Assembly: GCA_024643725.1 (NCBI GenBank)
Contig: JAHEMJ010000012.1
Location: 124,001 to 188,000 of the forward strand
Direction: 5' to 3'
Length of the DNA: 64,000 nucleotides
DNA from: Crocinitomicaceae bacterium
GTDB taxonomy: Bacteria; Bacteroidota; Bacteroidia; Flavobacteriales_D; Crocinitomicaceae
Shown: positions 9,394-17,294 of the stretch, piece after piece
Layout: every line of letters starts with the position of its first letter
Position numbering within the stretch: position 1 is the first letter of the stretch
Position numbers and translations under genes: made by a program
Notes under the pieces: model-generated
What the model saw: only the letters and a program-made list of their open reading frames with translations
Told to the model about the DNA's origin: nothing
Databases searched by the model: none

Positions 9394-9841
9394 ATCTCGC
9401 GGCAATTCCAAAATTCCAAGCAAGTCTCACGTTTGGAATGACCTGTAAATAAGGTCCAGTTTCTAGAGAGAACGTAAATGGATGGTCTGGGAGCATATAT
9501 TCCACTCCAGCAACTGCATTCGCACCGAGCATAAATCGACTAGTCGAGGAATTACCTAAAATTGGATTTCCAGAAACAAGCCCTAAGCCCGGTCCTGCGC
9601 CGAGGTAGTAATCGACTTCTTTTGTCAAATGATACTGAAGTTCAAAATTACCTTGCAACCAAACATAGTTGGAATTCCCACCAATATTCGCTTCGATGGC
9701 GGTATTTTCACTGGTGAAGTGTTTCCCGTTGATTTGAGTAAATCCAAGATTGGCAAACCTTAATCCAATCGCATCGGTATAGCGCTGTGCAAAGAGTGAA
9801 CTGATGCTGAAGAAACTGATGAGTAAAATATTGAATTTCAT
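9380..9841 (-). CDS. Small outer-membrane beta-barrel protein
   Basis: This 153-residue protein starts with a clear signal peptide (residues 1-18, ending SSLFAQ). The mature part has alternating aromatic and small residues with Gly-rich turns (for example GAGPGLGL) and ends in a short strand, consistent with an 8-stranded outer-membrane barrel. No binding site can be seen. It is the first gene of the run leading to the LETM1-related, acidic, ABC and YihY genes, and has its own promoter box 14 bases upstream. Confidence 0.75.
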   Translation of the reverse strand: MKFNILLISFFSISSLFAQRYTDAIGLRFANLGFTQINGKHFTSENTAIEANIGGNSNYVWLQGNFELQYHLTKEVDYYLGAGPGLGLVSGNPILGNSSTSRFMLGANAVAGVEYMLPDHPFTFSLETGPYLQVIPNVRLAWNFGIAARYVLR

Positions 9842-9855
9842 GGCTGAGTTTTTTA

Positions 9856-9863
9856 CAAAATTA
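9856..9863 (-). promoter_or_regulatory. -7 box TAATTTTG for the 9841-5897 operon
   Basis: This is an exact TAnnTTTG match 14 bases before the outer-membrane protein ATG. It overlaps the stop codon of the preceding lamin-tail gene, so the two units are separable. Confidence 0.55.
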
Positions 9864-12455
9864 CAATTTGCCAGCTAAGGTAAACGCTAATTTTTTTGTA
9901 AAAATAACACGGCCATTTGTTGAAAACACTTCCATCCATAGAATGTAAACCCCTACGGGTGCTTTCGTTTGATTGTTCGTGACTCCATCCCACGTAAAAA
10001 AGCCTTTGGATCCTAACAATTCATTCGAGAAAAGGGTTTTAATTTCTCTTCCCATGTCATCGTAAATACACGCTTTTCCGAGGTTGCCTGGATTTGAAAA
10101 GGCATAGTTAATCAGTAAGACATCTTCAAATCCATCTTGGTCTGGCGAAAAAACATCTTTCGACAAACTCAAGGATTCACTGTCAGAACCATATTGAAAT
10201 TGTGAATTTACGATTCCTGGTGTGGCAAATCCGATGGCTTCCGCAGCTGAATGCCAATTGTCCGATTGATTCGATGGTCCATTTGGTAAGATGCGCTCCA
10301 AGGAAACACCATCTGAATTATCGAGTAAAGAAAATTGCCAATCAACGGAGTAGGACACTCGGTCGATTTGCGCGCTATTCAGCATTAAATAAACGGTCCC
10401 GGAATCGATGTTATAACTGGGCATGTCCATTTCAATGAGCCGTCCGCTTGCAGTAGCTGGATAATTTTCCAGTAAAAAACTGGTGTCTTCACTAATCGCC
10501 ACAAATTCTCCAGGCGCCAAAATGTAATGGTTGGCGATGGTTTTGATGTTTGAAATCGTGTCGTTGTAAAAGTTGGCTATTTGCCAATCCTTTAAGTCAA
10601 CGACTTTTGTAGATTGGTTATATAATTCAATAAAATCTTGTCCGCCATTTAGGGGATTTGCTAAGATCTCATTGATGACAATGTCACCCGCAACAGCCTG
10701 TTCCGGCAAAGTAAAACTCCCAATCAGGGTGGTGTCATTCAGCCAACAATCACTCACAGGGCCAAGTTGAATGGTATAGGTAGTGGACGGAATAAGGTTT
10801 TCGTTGAATTGTAATATAAGTTGAGGTGGTCCGTTTGGATTGTCATCAATGGCTTGAATATACGTTTGCTGAATACTCAACGTTGGATTAATCGAATAAA
10901 CGGCATTTGCTAAACTACTCGAATCCATTCCTTCGGAAAAAGAAAGTTCGAGGAAATTTGGACTTAAAGCAATGGCTGAAAGCAAACTTGGATTGATCTG
11001 GTCAGGCGCTGCACTAAAAACAGCGTTAATGGTTCCAGGTGAACCGCCAGTAATATCTGTGGATGCCGTCCAATTGTCATAGGTAGAACAAGGATCATTT
11101 AATTGAATTCGCTCCAAGCTGTATCCACCATTTTTCTTCACTGCATCTTGATACCAGTCATCCGTGTAGGTCAAATGATCTATAGTCAAACCACTGTTAT
11201 CCTTCAAAATGAGCTGATCACCGGCATTGTTTAAACTTGGAAAACTTGTCACACCAGCTACGTTTGTAAACAAAGCAGTATTCGCATTGGCTGTTAAGAC
11301 GATATACGAACCAGGCAAAAGCCAATAATCGCCAATCGTTCCGTTCGAAGACCCATCGGTGATGGACCAATCTTGTAAATGAAAAACTTTCCCACTTTTA
11401 TTGAAGATTTCCACGTATTCTACTTCGGGCAATCCAATCACGGGTGTTGGATCCGGAAGAAACTCTGAAATAATCACGTCCCCTTTCAGCGCAGTTTCGG
11501 CGATTAAATAGGAGAAATTGGCTGATTGATTTTGAGAAATGTTGCCTGATAAATCCTGCAAATTTGCCGTTGATACCGTATACGTATTCCCATTCACCAA
11601 TGGAAAGGAAACTTGGAGATGAACCAAGGCCGGATTGACATTGTCCTGCGTGGCAGCAGTAAATGAATTGAAAGGTAGAATGGCGTAATTGGCGATATTG
11701 TTTGCTGTTGAAGGACTCAGTGCTTCATCAAAAAGCACATCCACTTGGGTTGATGAAACGGCACTTGCTTGGACCAAATTCGGTGCTTGTGTATCGAGAA
11801 TTGGCGCTCCGATGTAAAAGTCGTCGTAGTAGAATTTCGTTGCGTTGCTCGCCGTGTAAGTACAGATAAATCCAGTGTGTGTTCCATTGATAACAGAAGG
11901 GTCGTTTGCACTTCCTTGTAGGATAAAGCTAGAGGAACCACTCAAATCAGCGTAAAGATTCCAGGTGCCACTTGCGGAAAGAACCACTTTAATTCGTGTG
12001 ACAAAGCTCGCTGAAATTTGTCCGTCAACTCCCGCGCAAAGTTGCGTTGAAATGCCATTTTCCAGTTTAAATAAACGAATCGCATCTACGGCATTTGCCT
12101 CGCCGAATAAAAGATAATATCCGTTCTGAACACTGTTTAAATCTGCGTTATCTGCGCTGAGGTAAATTTTTCCAAAATTACTTGAAGAGGGAGAGAATAC
12201 TTGTTTTACCCAACATTGCCATTCGTGGTTCAATAGATTGGATACGCCATGAGGACTTGATAAGTAAGAAGTTCCTGCAACCGTATTGTTCAACTGTACT
12301 TGTTGACTCGCGTTCACAACGAAATCGGTGGAACTACCCGTCCAAGAAGGATTTAATGTAAAGTTGCCGTCCGAAAAATCATCACTCAGTTGGGCATGGA
12401 CGAAGAATGAACTCAGTAGTGAAAAAAACAATAAAATTCCTTGAATTGATCTCAT
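9861..12455 (-). CDS. Secreted lamin-tail-domain protein with FlgD-like/T9SS-type C-terminus
   Basis: This 864-residue protein has a signal peptide ending near SSFFVHAQ. Next comes an N-terminal region with concanavalin/LamG-like strands, then Ig-like segments. Two lamin-tail domains follow, near residues 322-430 (starting GDVIISEFLPDP) and 588-690 (starting GDIVINEILANP). From about residue 758 a C-terminal domain of FlgD/gliding-motility type (SPDQDGFEDVL ... GVYILWMEVF) probably directs export by the type IX system. Lamin-tail domains are common in secreted bacterial proteins and some nucleases, but no nuclease domain is visible here. I chose the ATG at 12455 because the longer TTG start lies inside the promoter box. 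Confidence 0.8.
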   Translation of the reverse strand: MRSIQGILLFFSLLSSFFVHAQLSDDFSDGNFTLNPSWTGSSTDFVVNASQQVQLNNTVAGTSYLSSPHGVSNLLNHEWQCWVKQVFSPSSSNFGKIYLSADNADLNSVQNGYYLLFGEANAVDAIRLFKLENGISTQLCAGVDGQISASFVTRIKVVLSASGTWNLYADLSGSSSFILQGSANDPSVINGTHTGFICTYTASNATKFYYDDFYIGAPILDTQAPNLVQASAVSSTQVDVLFDEALSPSTANNIANYAILPFNSFTAATQDNVNPALVHLQVSFPLVNGNTYTVSTANLQDLSGNISQNQSANFSYLIAETALKGDVIISEFLPDPTPVIGLPEVEYVEIFNKSGKVFHLQDWSITDGSSNGTIGDYWLLPGSYIVLTANANTALFTNVAGVTSFPSLNNAGDQLILKDNSGLTIDHLTYTDDWYQDAVKKNGGYSLERIQLNDPCSTYDNWTASTDITGGSPGTINAVFSAAPDQINPSLLSAIALSPNFLELSFSEGMDSSSLANAVYSINPTLSIQQTYIQAIDDNPNGPPQLILQFNENLIPSTTYTIQLGPVSDCWLNDTTLIGSFTLPEQAVAGDIVINEILANPLNGGQDFIELYNQSTKVVDLKDWQIANFYNDTISNIKTIANHYILAPGEFVAISEDTSFLLENYPATASGRLIEMDMPSYNIDSGTVYLMLNSAQIDRVSYSVDWQFSLLDNSDGVSLERILPNGPSNQSDNWHSAAEAIGFATPGIVNSQFQYGSDSESLSLSKDVFSPDQDGFEDVLLINYAFSNPGNLGKACIYDDMGREIKTLFSNELLGSKGFFTWDGVTNNQTKAPVGVYILWMEVFSTNGRVIFTKKLAFTLAGKL

Positions 12456-12461
12456 AGCTAT

Positions 12462-12469
12462 CAAATATA
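12462..12469 (-). promoter_or_regulatory. -7 box TATATTTG for the lamin-tail gene
   Basis: This exact TAnnTTTG match lies six bases before the ATG at 12455. It includes the TTG that would otherwise extend the gene, which argues against that start. Confidence 0.55.
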
Positions 12470-12470
12470 T

Positions 12471-12478
12471 TAATTTTA
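12471..12478 (+). promoter_or_regulatory. -7 box variant TAATTTTA for asd
   Basis: This is one base from consensus, 24 bases before the asd ATG. It lies one base from the divergent box of the lamin-tail gene, so the two polymerase sites must overlap. Confidence 0.35.
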
Positions 12479-12502
12479 CGGGCTCAAATAGGTGAATAAC
12501 GA

Positions 12503-13483
12503 ATGAAAGTAGCAGTTATTGGAGCAACAGGCATGGTTGGACGTGTGATGTTGCAAGTTTTAAAGGAACAGAATTTCCCGATTACCACATTAATCCCAGT
12601 TGCATCGGAGAAATCCGTTGGAAATAAGATTGAATTTGGTGGACTAACATTTGATGTTGTTGGACTCCAAACGGCTGTTGATATGCATCCTGATATCGCT
12701 ATTTTTAGTGCAGGTGGTGAAACTTCATTGAGTTGGGCACCGAAATTTGCCGAAGTAGGAACGGTAGTTATAGATAATTCGTCGGCATGGCGTATGGATC
12801 CAACTAAAAAATTGATTGTCCCTGAAATCAATGGCGCACAATTAACCAAAGAAGATAAAATCATTGCCAATCCGAATTGTAGTACCATTCAATTGGTCAT
12901 GGTGTTAGCGCCATTACACAAACGATACGGAATCAAACGTGTCGTTGTATCGACGTATCAATCCATTACAGGGACAGGTGTAAAAGCGGTTGAACAAATG
13001 GAAAATGAACGCGCTGAAATGTCCGGAGAAATGGCCTACAAATATCCCATCGATAAAAATTGCATACCGCAATGTGATGTTTTTGAGGACAATGGCTACA
13101 CAAAAGAGGAAATGAAACTCACCAATGAAACGAAGAAAATCCTCGATCCGAATATTTTTGTAACTGCGACGGCAGTCCGTGTTCCTGTTGTTGGTGGACA
13201 TTCAGAGGCAGTGAACATCGAGTTTGAAAATGATTTTACGTTAGATGAGGTGCGTAAATTGTTGCACGAAACGGCAGGGATTACCTTGCAGGACAATCCA
13301 GACACCTACACATACCCAATGCCGAAATATGCGCAAGGAAAAGACGATGTATTCGTTGGTAGAATCCGTCGCGATGAAAGTCAAGCCAACACCTTAAATC
13401 TATGGATTGTTGCTGATAATTTGCGCAAAGGGGCAGCAACAAATGCGGTGCAAATTGCAAAAATTGTGGAGGGATTAATTTAA
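12503..13483 (+). CDS. asd: Aspartate-semialdehyde dehydrogenase
   Basis: This NADPH-dependent cytosolic enzyme reduces aspartyl phosphate to aspartate semialdehyde, the branch point for lysine/diaminopimelate, threonine and methionine. The 326-residue protein begins with the Rossmann motif GATGMVG (residues 7-13). The catalytic Cys is C126 in NPNCSTIQ, followed by the substrate-binding segment TYQSITGTG. Length and motifs fit the standard Gram-negative/Gram-positive family. It is transcribed alone, divergent from the lamin-tail gene, and precedes the riboswitch-controlled receptor. Confidence 0.95.
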   Translation: MKVAVIGATGMVGRVMLQVLKEQNFPITTLIPVASEKSVGNKIEFGGLTFDVVGLQTAVDMHPDIAIFSAGGETSLSWAPKFAEVGTVVIDNSSAWRMDPTKKLIVPEINGAQLTKEDKIIANPNCSTIQLVMVLAPLHKRYGIKRVVVSTYQSITGTGVKAVEQMENERAEMSGEMAYKYPIDKNCIPQCDVFEDNGYTKEEMKLTNETKKILDPNIFVTATAVRVPVVGGHSEAVNIEFENDFTLDEVRKLLHETAGITLQDNPDTYTYPMPKYAQGKDDVFVGRIRRDESQANTLNLWIVADNLRKGAATNAVQIAKIVEGLI

Positions 13484-13517
13484 TCCAGACTTTTCCGTTC
13501 TGTTTCAGATTCTTCAT

Positions 13518-13525
13518 TAACTTTG
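13518..13525 (+). promoter_or_regulatory. -7 box TAACTTTG for the TPP-riboswitch transcript
   Basis: This exact TAnnTTTG match ends four bases before the first paired base of the riboswitch, so the transcript should begin directly with the aptamer. Confidence 0.65.
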
Positions 13526-13529
13526 TCCC

Positions 13530-13604
13530 GTCTCTAAGGGGTGCCGAAAGGCTGAGATTATACCCATTGAACCTGTAGGATAATGCCTGCGCAGGGAAGA
13601 TGAC
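13530..13604 (+). promoter_or_regulatory. TPP riboswitch (THI element)
   Basis: The segment contains the conserved TPP aptamer blocks in order: GGGGTGCC, GGCTGAGA, ACCCATTGAACCTG, GGATAATGCC and GCAGGGAA. The outer stem P1 can form between GTCTCT (13530-13535) and AGATGAC (13598-13604) with one bulged T. Thiamine pyrophosphate binding should reduce expression of the receptor just downstream, as for the OMR1-type thiamine receptors described in Bacteroidota. An ATG at 13600 lies inside P1 and is not a start codon. Confidence 0.93.
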
Positions 13605-13680
13605 CGAGCTAATTGTTATTTATTCACCAAGAATTAGCCCCTTGTTCTTGTTTAATTTTTTTAAAATGAAAACAAGAATT
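13605..13680 (+). promoter_or_regulatory. Candidate expression platform of the TPP riboswitch
   Basis: Three short stems that partly exclude each other can be drawn after P1. GCTAATT (13608-13614) can pair with AATTAGC (13632-13638). CAAGAA (13628-13633) can pair with TTCTTG (13645-13650), followed by a T-rich run. TTCTTGTTT (13645-13653) can pair with AAACAAGAA (13670-13678), which encloses the ATG at 13666. The last would block initiation and the second could terminate transcription. The pairings are seen in the sequence; their use is inference. Confidence 0.4.
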
Positions 13681-16134
13681 TTTACTTTTTTTACTTTTTT
13701 GTCCTTGGCCTTTGTTGGATTTTCTCAACAAGTAGTGGAAGGTGTCGTGGAAGATCGCTCCGGATCAGCCGTTGTTGCCGCTGATATTGAAATCAGCAGC
13801 ACCAATATGCATACACGCACGGACGAAAACGGTCATTTCAGCTTCGATCAAGTGATTTTTTCAGGTAAAACATTTATCCTGAATGTAAATAAACCTGGAT
13901 TTTTACCCCAATCATTTGAGTTTTTCGTTGATCAACCAACCGGATTAAAGTTATTGTTACGAACAAGTACACAAACGTTGGAAGATGTCCAAGTGAGTAC
14001 AACACGTATCTCAGATAAAAGTAGTTCTGCTATCATGGTCCGCAAAATCAATCCGCTGGAACGCAAGAACTTTGGACAAGATTTACCCATACTGTTAGAA
14101 GCAACGCCATCGTTGGTGACGACTTCGGATGCGGGGACAGGAATTGGATACACTGGATTACGCATTCGAGGTGTGGACGCTTCGCGTATCAATGTGACCA
14201 TTAATGGAATTCCAGTAAATGATCCAGAATCACATGATGTTTACTGGGTGAATATGCCTGATTTGGCGTCCTCTATTGAAAACATTCAAATTCAACGTGG
14301 TGTCGGATCATCCACCAACGGAGCAGCCTCCTTTGGCGCTTGTTTGAACATCAAAACACAGGACATTTCCGAAAAAGCTTTCGGTTCTGTTGATCAATCC
14401 ATCGGTTCTTTTGGCACACATAAAACGACCGTTAAAGCGGGAACTGGGATTTTGAATAATCACTTTTCATTGGAAACAAGAATGTCGAGCATTCAATCCA
14501 ATGGATACCTTGATCGCGCCAGCTCAGATTTGAAATCCTATTTTATTTCAGGTGCTTATATTGGAAAAAAATCCATCTTGAAAGCCGTTGTTTTTAGCGG
14601 AAAAGAAATCACTTATCAAGCGTGGTATGGGACACCGGAGAGTCGCATAAAAGGAGACACAGCGGCCATGAATGCCTATGCAGATCGAAATGGATTAAGT
14701 GCAGAAGAACGGGAGAATTTGTTGAACGCTGGACGAACATACAATTATTACACGTACAAAAATGAGGTGGATCATTACCAACAGGATAATTATCAATTGC
14801 ATTTTACCCATAATTTGAGCAATAAATTGACCTTGAACGTTGCAGGTCATTACACATATGGACGTGGATACTATGAGCAATACCGCAAAAATGAAAGTTT
14901 ATCCGATTATGGTTTGAATCCGGTGATTGTTGGCTTGGATACAGTGCTTCAGACGAATTTGATTCGACGCTTGTGGTTGGACAATGATTTTTACGGCGGA
15001 GTGTATTCCTTGACCTATAAGCCAACTACCCATTTAGATTTTATTTTAGGGGGATCTGCCAACACGTATGTCGGTCGTCATTACGGAGAATTGGTATGGG
15101 CTCAATATGCGTCCAACAGTGAAATTTATCAACGCTATTACAACAATGATTCGCGTAAATCCGAGGAAAGCTCTTACTTAAAAGCAGTTTATTCGAAAGG
15201 GAAATTCGATGTATTTACGGATTTACAGTTCCGTCATGTCGATTATTCTTTTGTTGGGAAAGAATTGGTAAACGGAGTTCCTTCGGATGTGACGCAAGCC
15301 GTGCAATTTAATTTCTTTAATCCAAAGGTAGGAGGAAGCTTTAAATTGAACACGCATCAAACCTTATTCTTGAATGCGGGAATTAGTCATAGAGAACCTG
15401 TCCGTGCCGATTTTGTAGAAAGTACTGCGCAAAATCGTCCGACTTTTGAAACGTTGCAAGATGTTGAACTAGGACATCAAATTCGTACGAGTAAACTGAA
15501 CTTGACCACCAACGTGTACTTCATGAATTACCACAATCAGCTATTATTGACAGGAGAAATTAATGATGTAGGAGCGTACATTCACTCTAATGTGGCGAAA
15601 AGTTACCGCCTTGGTGTCGAGGTTTATGGAAGCTATCAACTTGACAAAAAATGGAAAATGACAGGGGCAATCACCTTGAGCGAAAATAAAATCCTGCACT
15701 TCAATGAATACCTCGATGTGTATTTAGATACGGTGCCGTACTACACACAACAAGTGATCAAACATGAGAAAACAAACATGTCTTTCTCTCCGAATTTCAC
15801 TGGAAATCTTGGACTGCAATGGTCGCCAATTGAAAATTTACAAGTGGCTTGGATGACAAAATTAGTTGGAAGACAATTCCTTGATAATACAGGAGATATT
15901 CACCGAAGCATCGACCCTTATAACTTCTCCAATATTCAATGTAACTATTCCATTTTTCCTAAATTGTGTAAGGAAATCCAACTTGGCATAATGGTCAATA
16001 ATGTATTCAATCAATACTATTCAAACAATGGGTATACTTTTTCATATGCATACGCTGGACAAACAACCACCGAGAATTTCTATTATCCACAAGCAGGTAG
16101 AAATTTCTTGGCGCGTGTGCTCTTGAAGTTTTAA
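13666..16134 (+). CDS. TonB-dependent outer-membrane receptor, probably for thiamine
   Basis: This 822-residue receptor has a signal peptide (ending VGFSQ) and a CarboxypepD_reg-like beta-sandwich (about residues 22-100). A plug domain follows (about 115-235, with RIRGVDASRINVTINGIPVND), then a 22-strand-type barrel ending in a C-terminal Phe. TonB energy drives uptake of a ligand across the outer membrane. The TPP riboswitch directly upstream makes thiamine or a precursor the likely substrate, by analogy with OMR1 receptors. The ATG at 13666 is chosen because the longer start at 13600 falls within the aptamer. No pnuT-type permease or thiamine kinase gene is next to it. Confidence 0.88.
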   Translation: MKTRIFTFFTFLSLAFVGFSQQVVEGVVEDRSGSAVVAADIEISSTNMHTRTDENGHFSFDQVIFSGKTFILNVNKPGFLPQSFEFFVDQPTGLKLLLRTSTQTLEDVQVSTTRISDKSSSAIMVRKINPLERKNFGQDLPILLEATPSLVTTSDAGTGIGYTGLRIRGVDASRINVTINGIPVNDPESHDVYWVNMPDLASSIENIQIQRGVGSSTNGAASFGACLNIKTQDISEKAFGSVDQSIGSFGTHKTTVKAGTGILNNHFSLETRMSSIQSNGYLDRASSDLKSYFISGAYIGKKSILKAVVFSGKEITYQAWYGTPESRIKGDTAAMNAYADRNGLSAEERENLLNAGRTYNYYTYKNEVDHYQQDNYQLHFTHNLSNKLTLNVAGHYTYGRGYYEQYRKNESLSDYGLNPVIVGLDTVLQTNLIRRLWLDNDFYGGVYSLTYKPTTHLDFILGGSANTYVGRHYGELVWAQYASNSEIYQRYYNNDSRKSEESSYLKAVYSKGKFDVFTDLQFRHVDYSFVGKELVNGVPSDVTQAVQFNFFNPKVGGSFKLNTHQTLFLNAGISHREPVRADFVESTAQNRPTFETLQDVELGHQIRTSKLNLTTNVYFMNYHNQLLLTGEINDVGAYIHSNVAKSYRLGVEVYGSYQLDKKWKMTGAITLSENKILHFNEYLDVYLDTVPYYTQQVIKHEKTNMSFSPNFTGNLGLQWSPIENLQVAWMTKLVGRQFLDNTGDIHRSIDPYNFSNIQCNYSIFPKLCKEIQLGIMVNNVFNQYYSNNGYTFSYAYAGQTTTENFYYPQAGRNFLARVLLKF

Positions 16135-16137
16135 TTG

Positions 16138-16145
16138 TATTTTTG
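16138..16145 (+). promoter_or_regulatory. -7 box TATTTTTG
   Basis: This exact TAnnTTTG match lies 15 bases before the ATG at 16161. It contains the TTG that would be an alternative start of the next gene and so favours the ATG. Confidence 0.5.
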
Positions 16146-16160
16146 AGGAAACTTAGATTT

Positions 16161-17294
16161 ATGAAATGGCTATTTTCCCTCTGTTGTTTAGTTAGTTTGA
16201 ACATTCTTTTCGCACAACAAGTGGAAAGGTTCGGCGCGGGGATTCCCACGCAAGTCCTTGCTTCTCCGCCTGATTCCATTGTGAACTTTCCAGACACGGA
16301 AGCTGAATATCCAGGTGGACCAGATTCATTAGCTGAATTTATTTTTGTGAAGTTTATCCTTCCGAATGACACCATGAATATCGAATTCAATGATGAACGC
16401 GTTTACCTTTCGTTCATTGTTGAGAAAGATGGTTCATTGACAAATATTGTCGTGGAAAAAGGAGTAAATGAAGTATATGATTCCATCTGTATGGCAATTG
16501 TTAGTCAAATGCCAAAATGGATACCAGCTCAAAAAAATGGAGTAGCGGTGCGTTCCTTGATGCGCCTTCCAATTAGCATCGATGATGCTATTTTGGGTTC
16601 AGATAATGAGGAATTTTCAGAAGATTGGTTGGAAGAAGATTTAGAAGATGAAGGACGAAAATTTGGTCAGGGACATTGGGCCGGATTTGATATTTTTATG
16701 TCTCAATTCATGAATGAAAATCATGAAACAAACTTTGATAATACTCCTTATTGGGAAACCAATGAAGTGAAATCAATAGGCTTGAATTATAATCTTTTCG
16801 ATTTAAAATTTCCGATTATTGGGGAACATTTAGGCATCACAACAGGATTAGGAATGGGTTATCAAGGCTACAGCTTTCGAAACAATTACGTGCTTCAACA
16901 TACGGCTGATACGATTTACGCCGTGAGCGATAGTGTCTTTCAATTCAAAACAAATAAACTACAAATTGCAACCATTTCCATCCCATTGTTACTCGATTTC
17001 TCGTCTAATAAAAAATTCGAAAAAAGTTATTTTGTTGCTGCTGGTGTAGTTGGATCATATAATTATGGAACCAAACAACGCCTGATGGGTACTTATGCAA
17101 ATGGAGATCATTTTGATAATTCCGTAATTTCAGCATTCAATATGAACCGTTGGACATTGGATGCAACGGCACGCATTGGTTATGGGCATTGTGGAATGTT
17201 TGTCAGCTATCAATTAAATTCGATGTTCAAGACTGGACATACGGTGGCCATGTATCCTTTCCGCATTGGTTTTAATGTGCTTTTCGGAATCTAG
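16161..17294 (+). CDS. TonB C-terminal-domain protein fused to an outer-membrane barrel-like domain
   Basis: This 377-residue protein has a signal peptide (ending NILFAQQ). A TonB_C-like domain follows (about residues 40-145; FIVEKDGSLTNIVVEKGVN and PKWIPAQKNG are typical). An acidic linker (about 155-170) leads to a C-terminal half that looks like an outer-membrane beta-barrel (YNLFDLKFPIIGEHLGITTGLGMGY onwards in short strands). TonB_C domains normally sit on inner-membrane energy transducers, but here there is no N-terminal transmembrane anchor. The gene follows the TonB-dependent receptor yet has its own promoter box, so a shared role is only possible. It ends in a 4-base overlap with the convergent gene. 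Confidence 0.7.
   Translation: MKWLFSLCCLVSLNILFAQQVERFGAGIPTQVLASPPDSIVNFPDTEAEYPGGPDSLAEFIFVKFILPNDTMNIEFNDERVYLSFIVEKDGSLTNIVVEKGVNEVYDSICMAIVSQMPKWIPAQKNGVAVRSLMRLPISIDDAILGSDNEEFSEDWLEEDLEDEGRKFGQGHWAGFDIFMSQFMNENHETNFDNTPYWETNEVKSIGLNYNLFDLKFPIIGEHLGITTGLGMGYQGYSFRNNYVLQHTADTIYAVSDSVFQFKTNKLQIATISIPLLLDFSSNKKFEKSYFVAAGVVGSYNYGTKQRLMGTYANGDHFDNSVISAFNMNRWTLDATARIGYGHCGMFVSYQLNSMFKTGHTVAMYPFRIGFNVLFGI

Noticed and set aside
12456..12464. A TTG start that would lengthen the lamin-tail protein by three residues.
   Set aside because: The TTG is part of the TATATTTG promoter box; transcription would begin after it.
13600..13665. An upstream ATG that would add 22 residues to the TonB-dependent receptor.
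   Set aside because: It lies inside the 3' strand of the TPP riboswitch P1 stem, and the ATG at 13666 gives a standard signal peptide.
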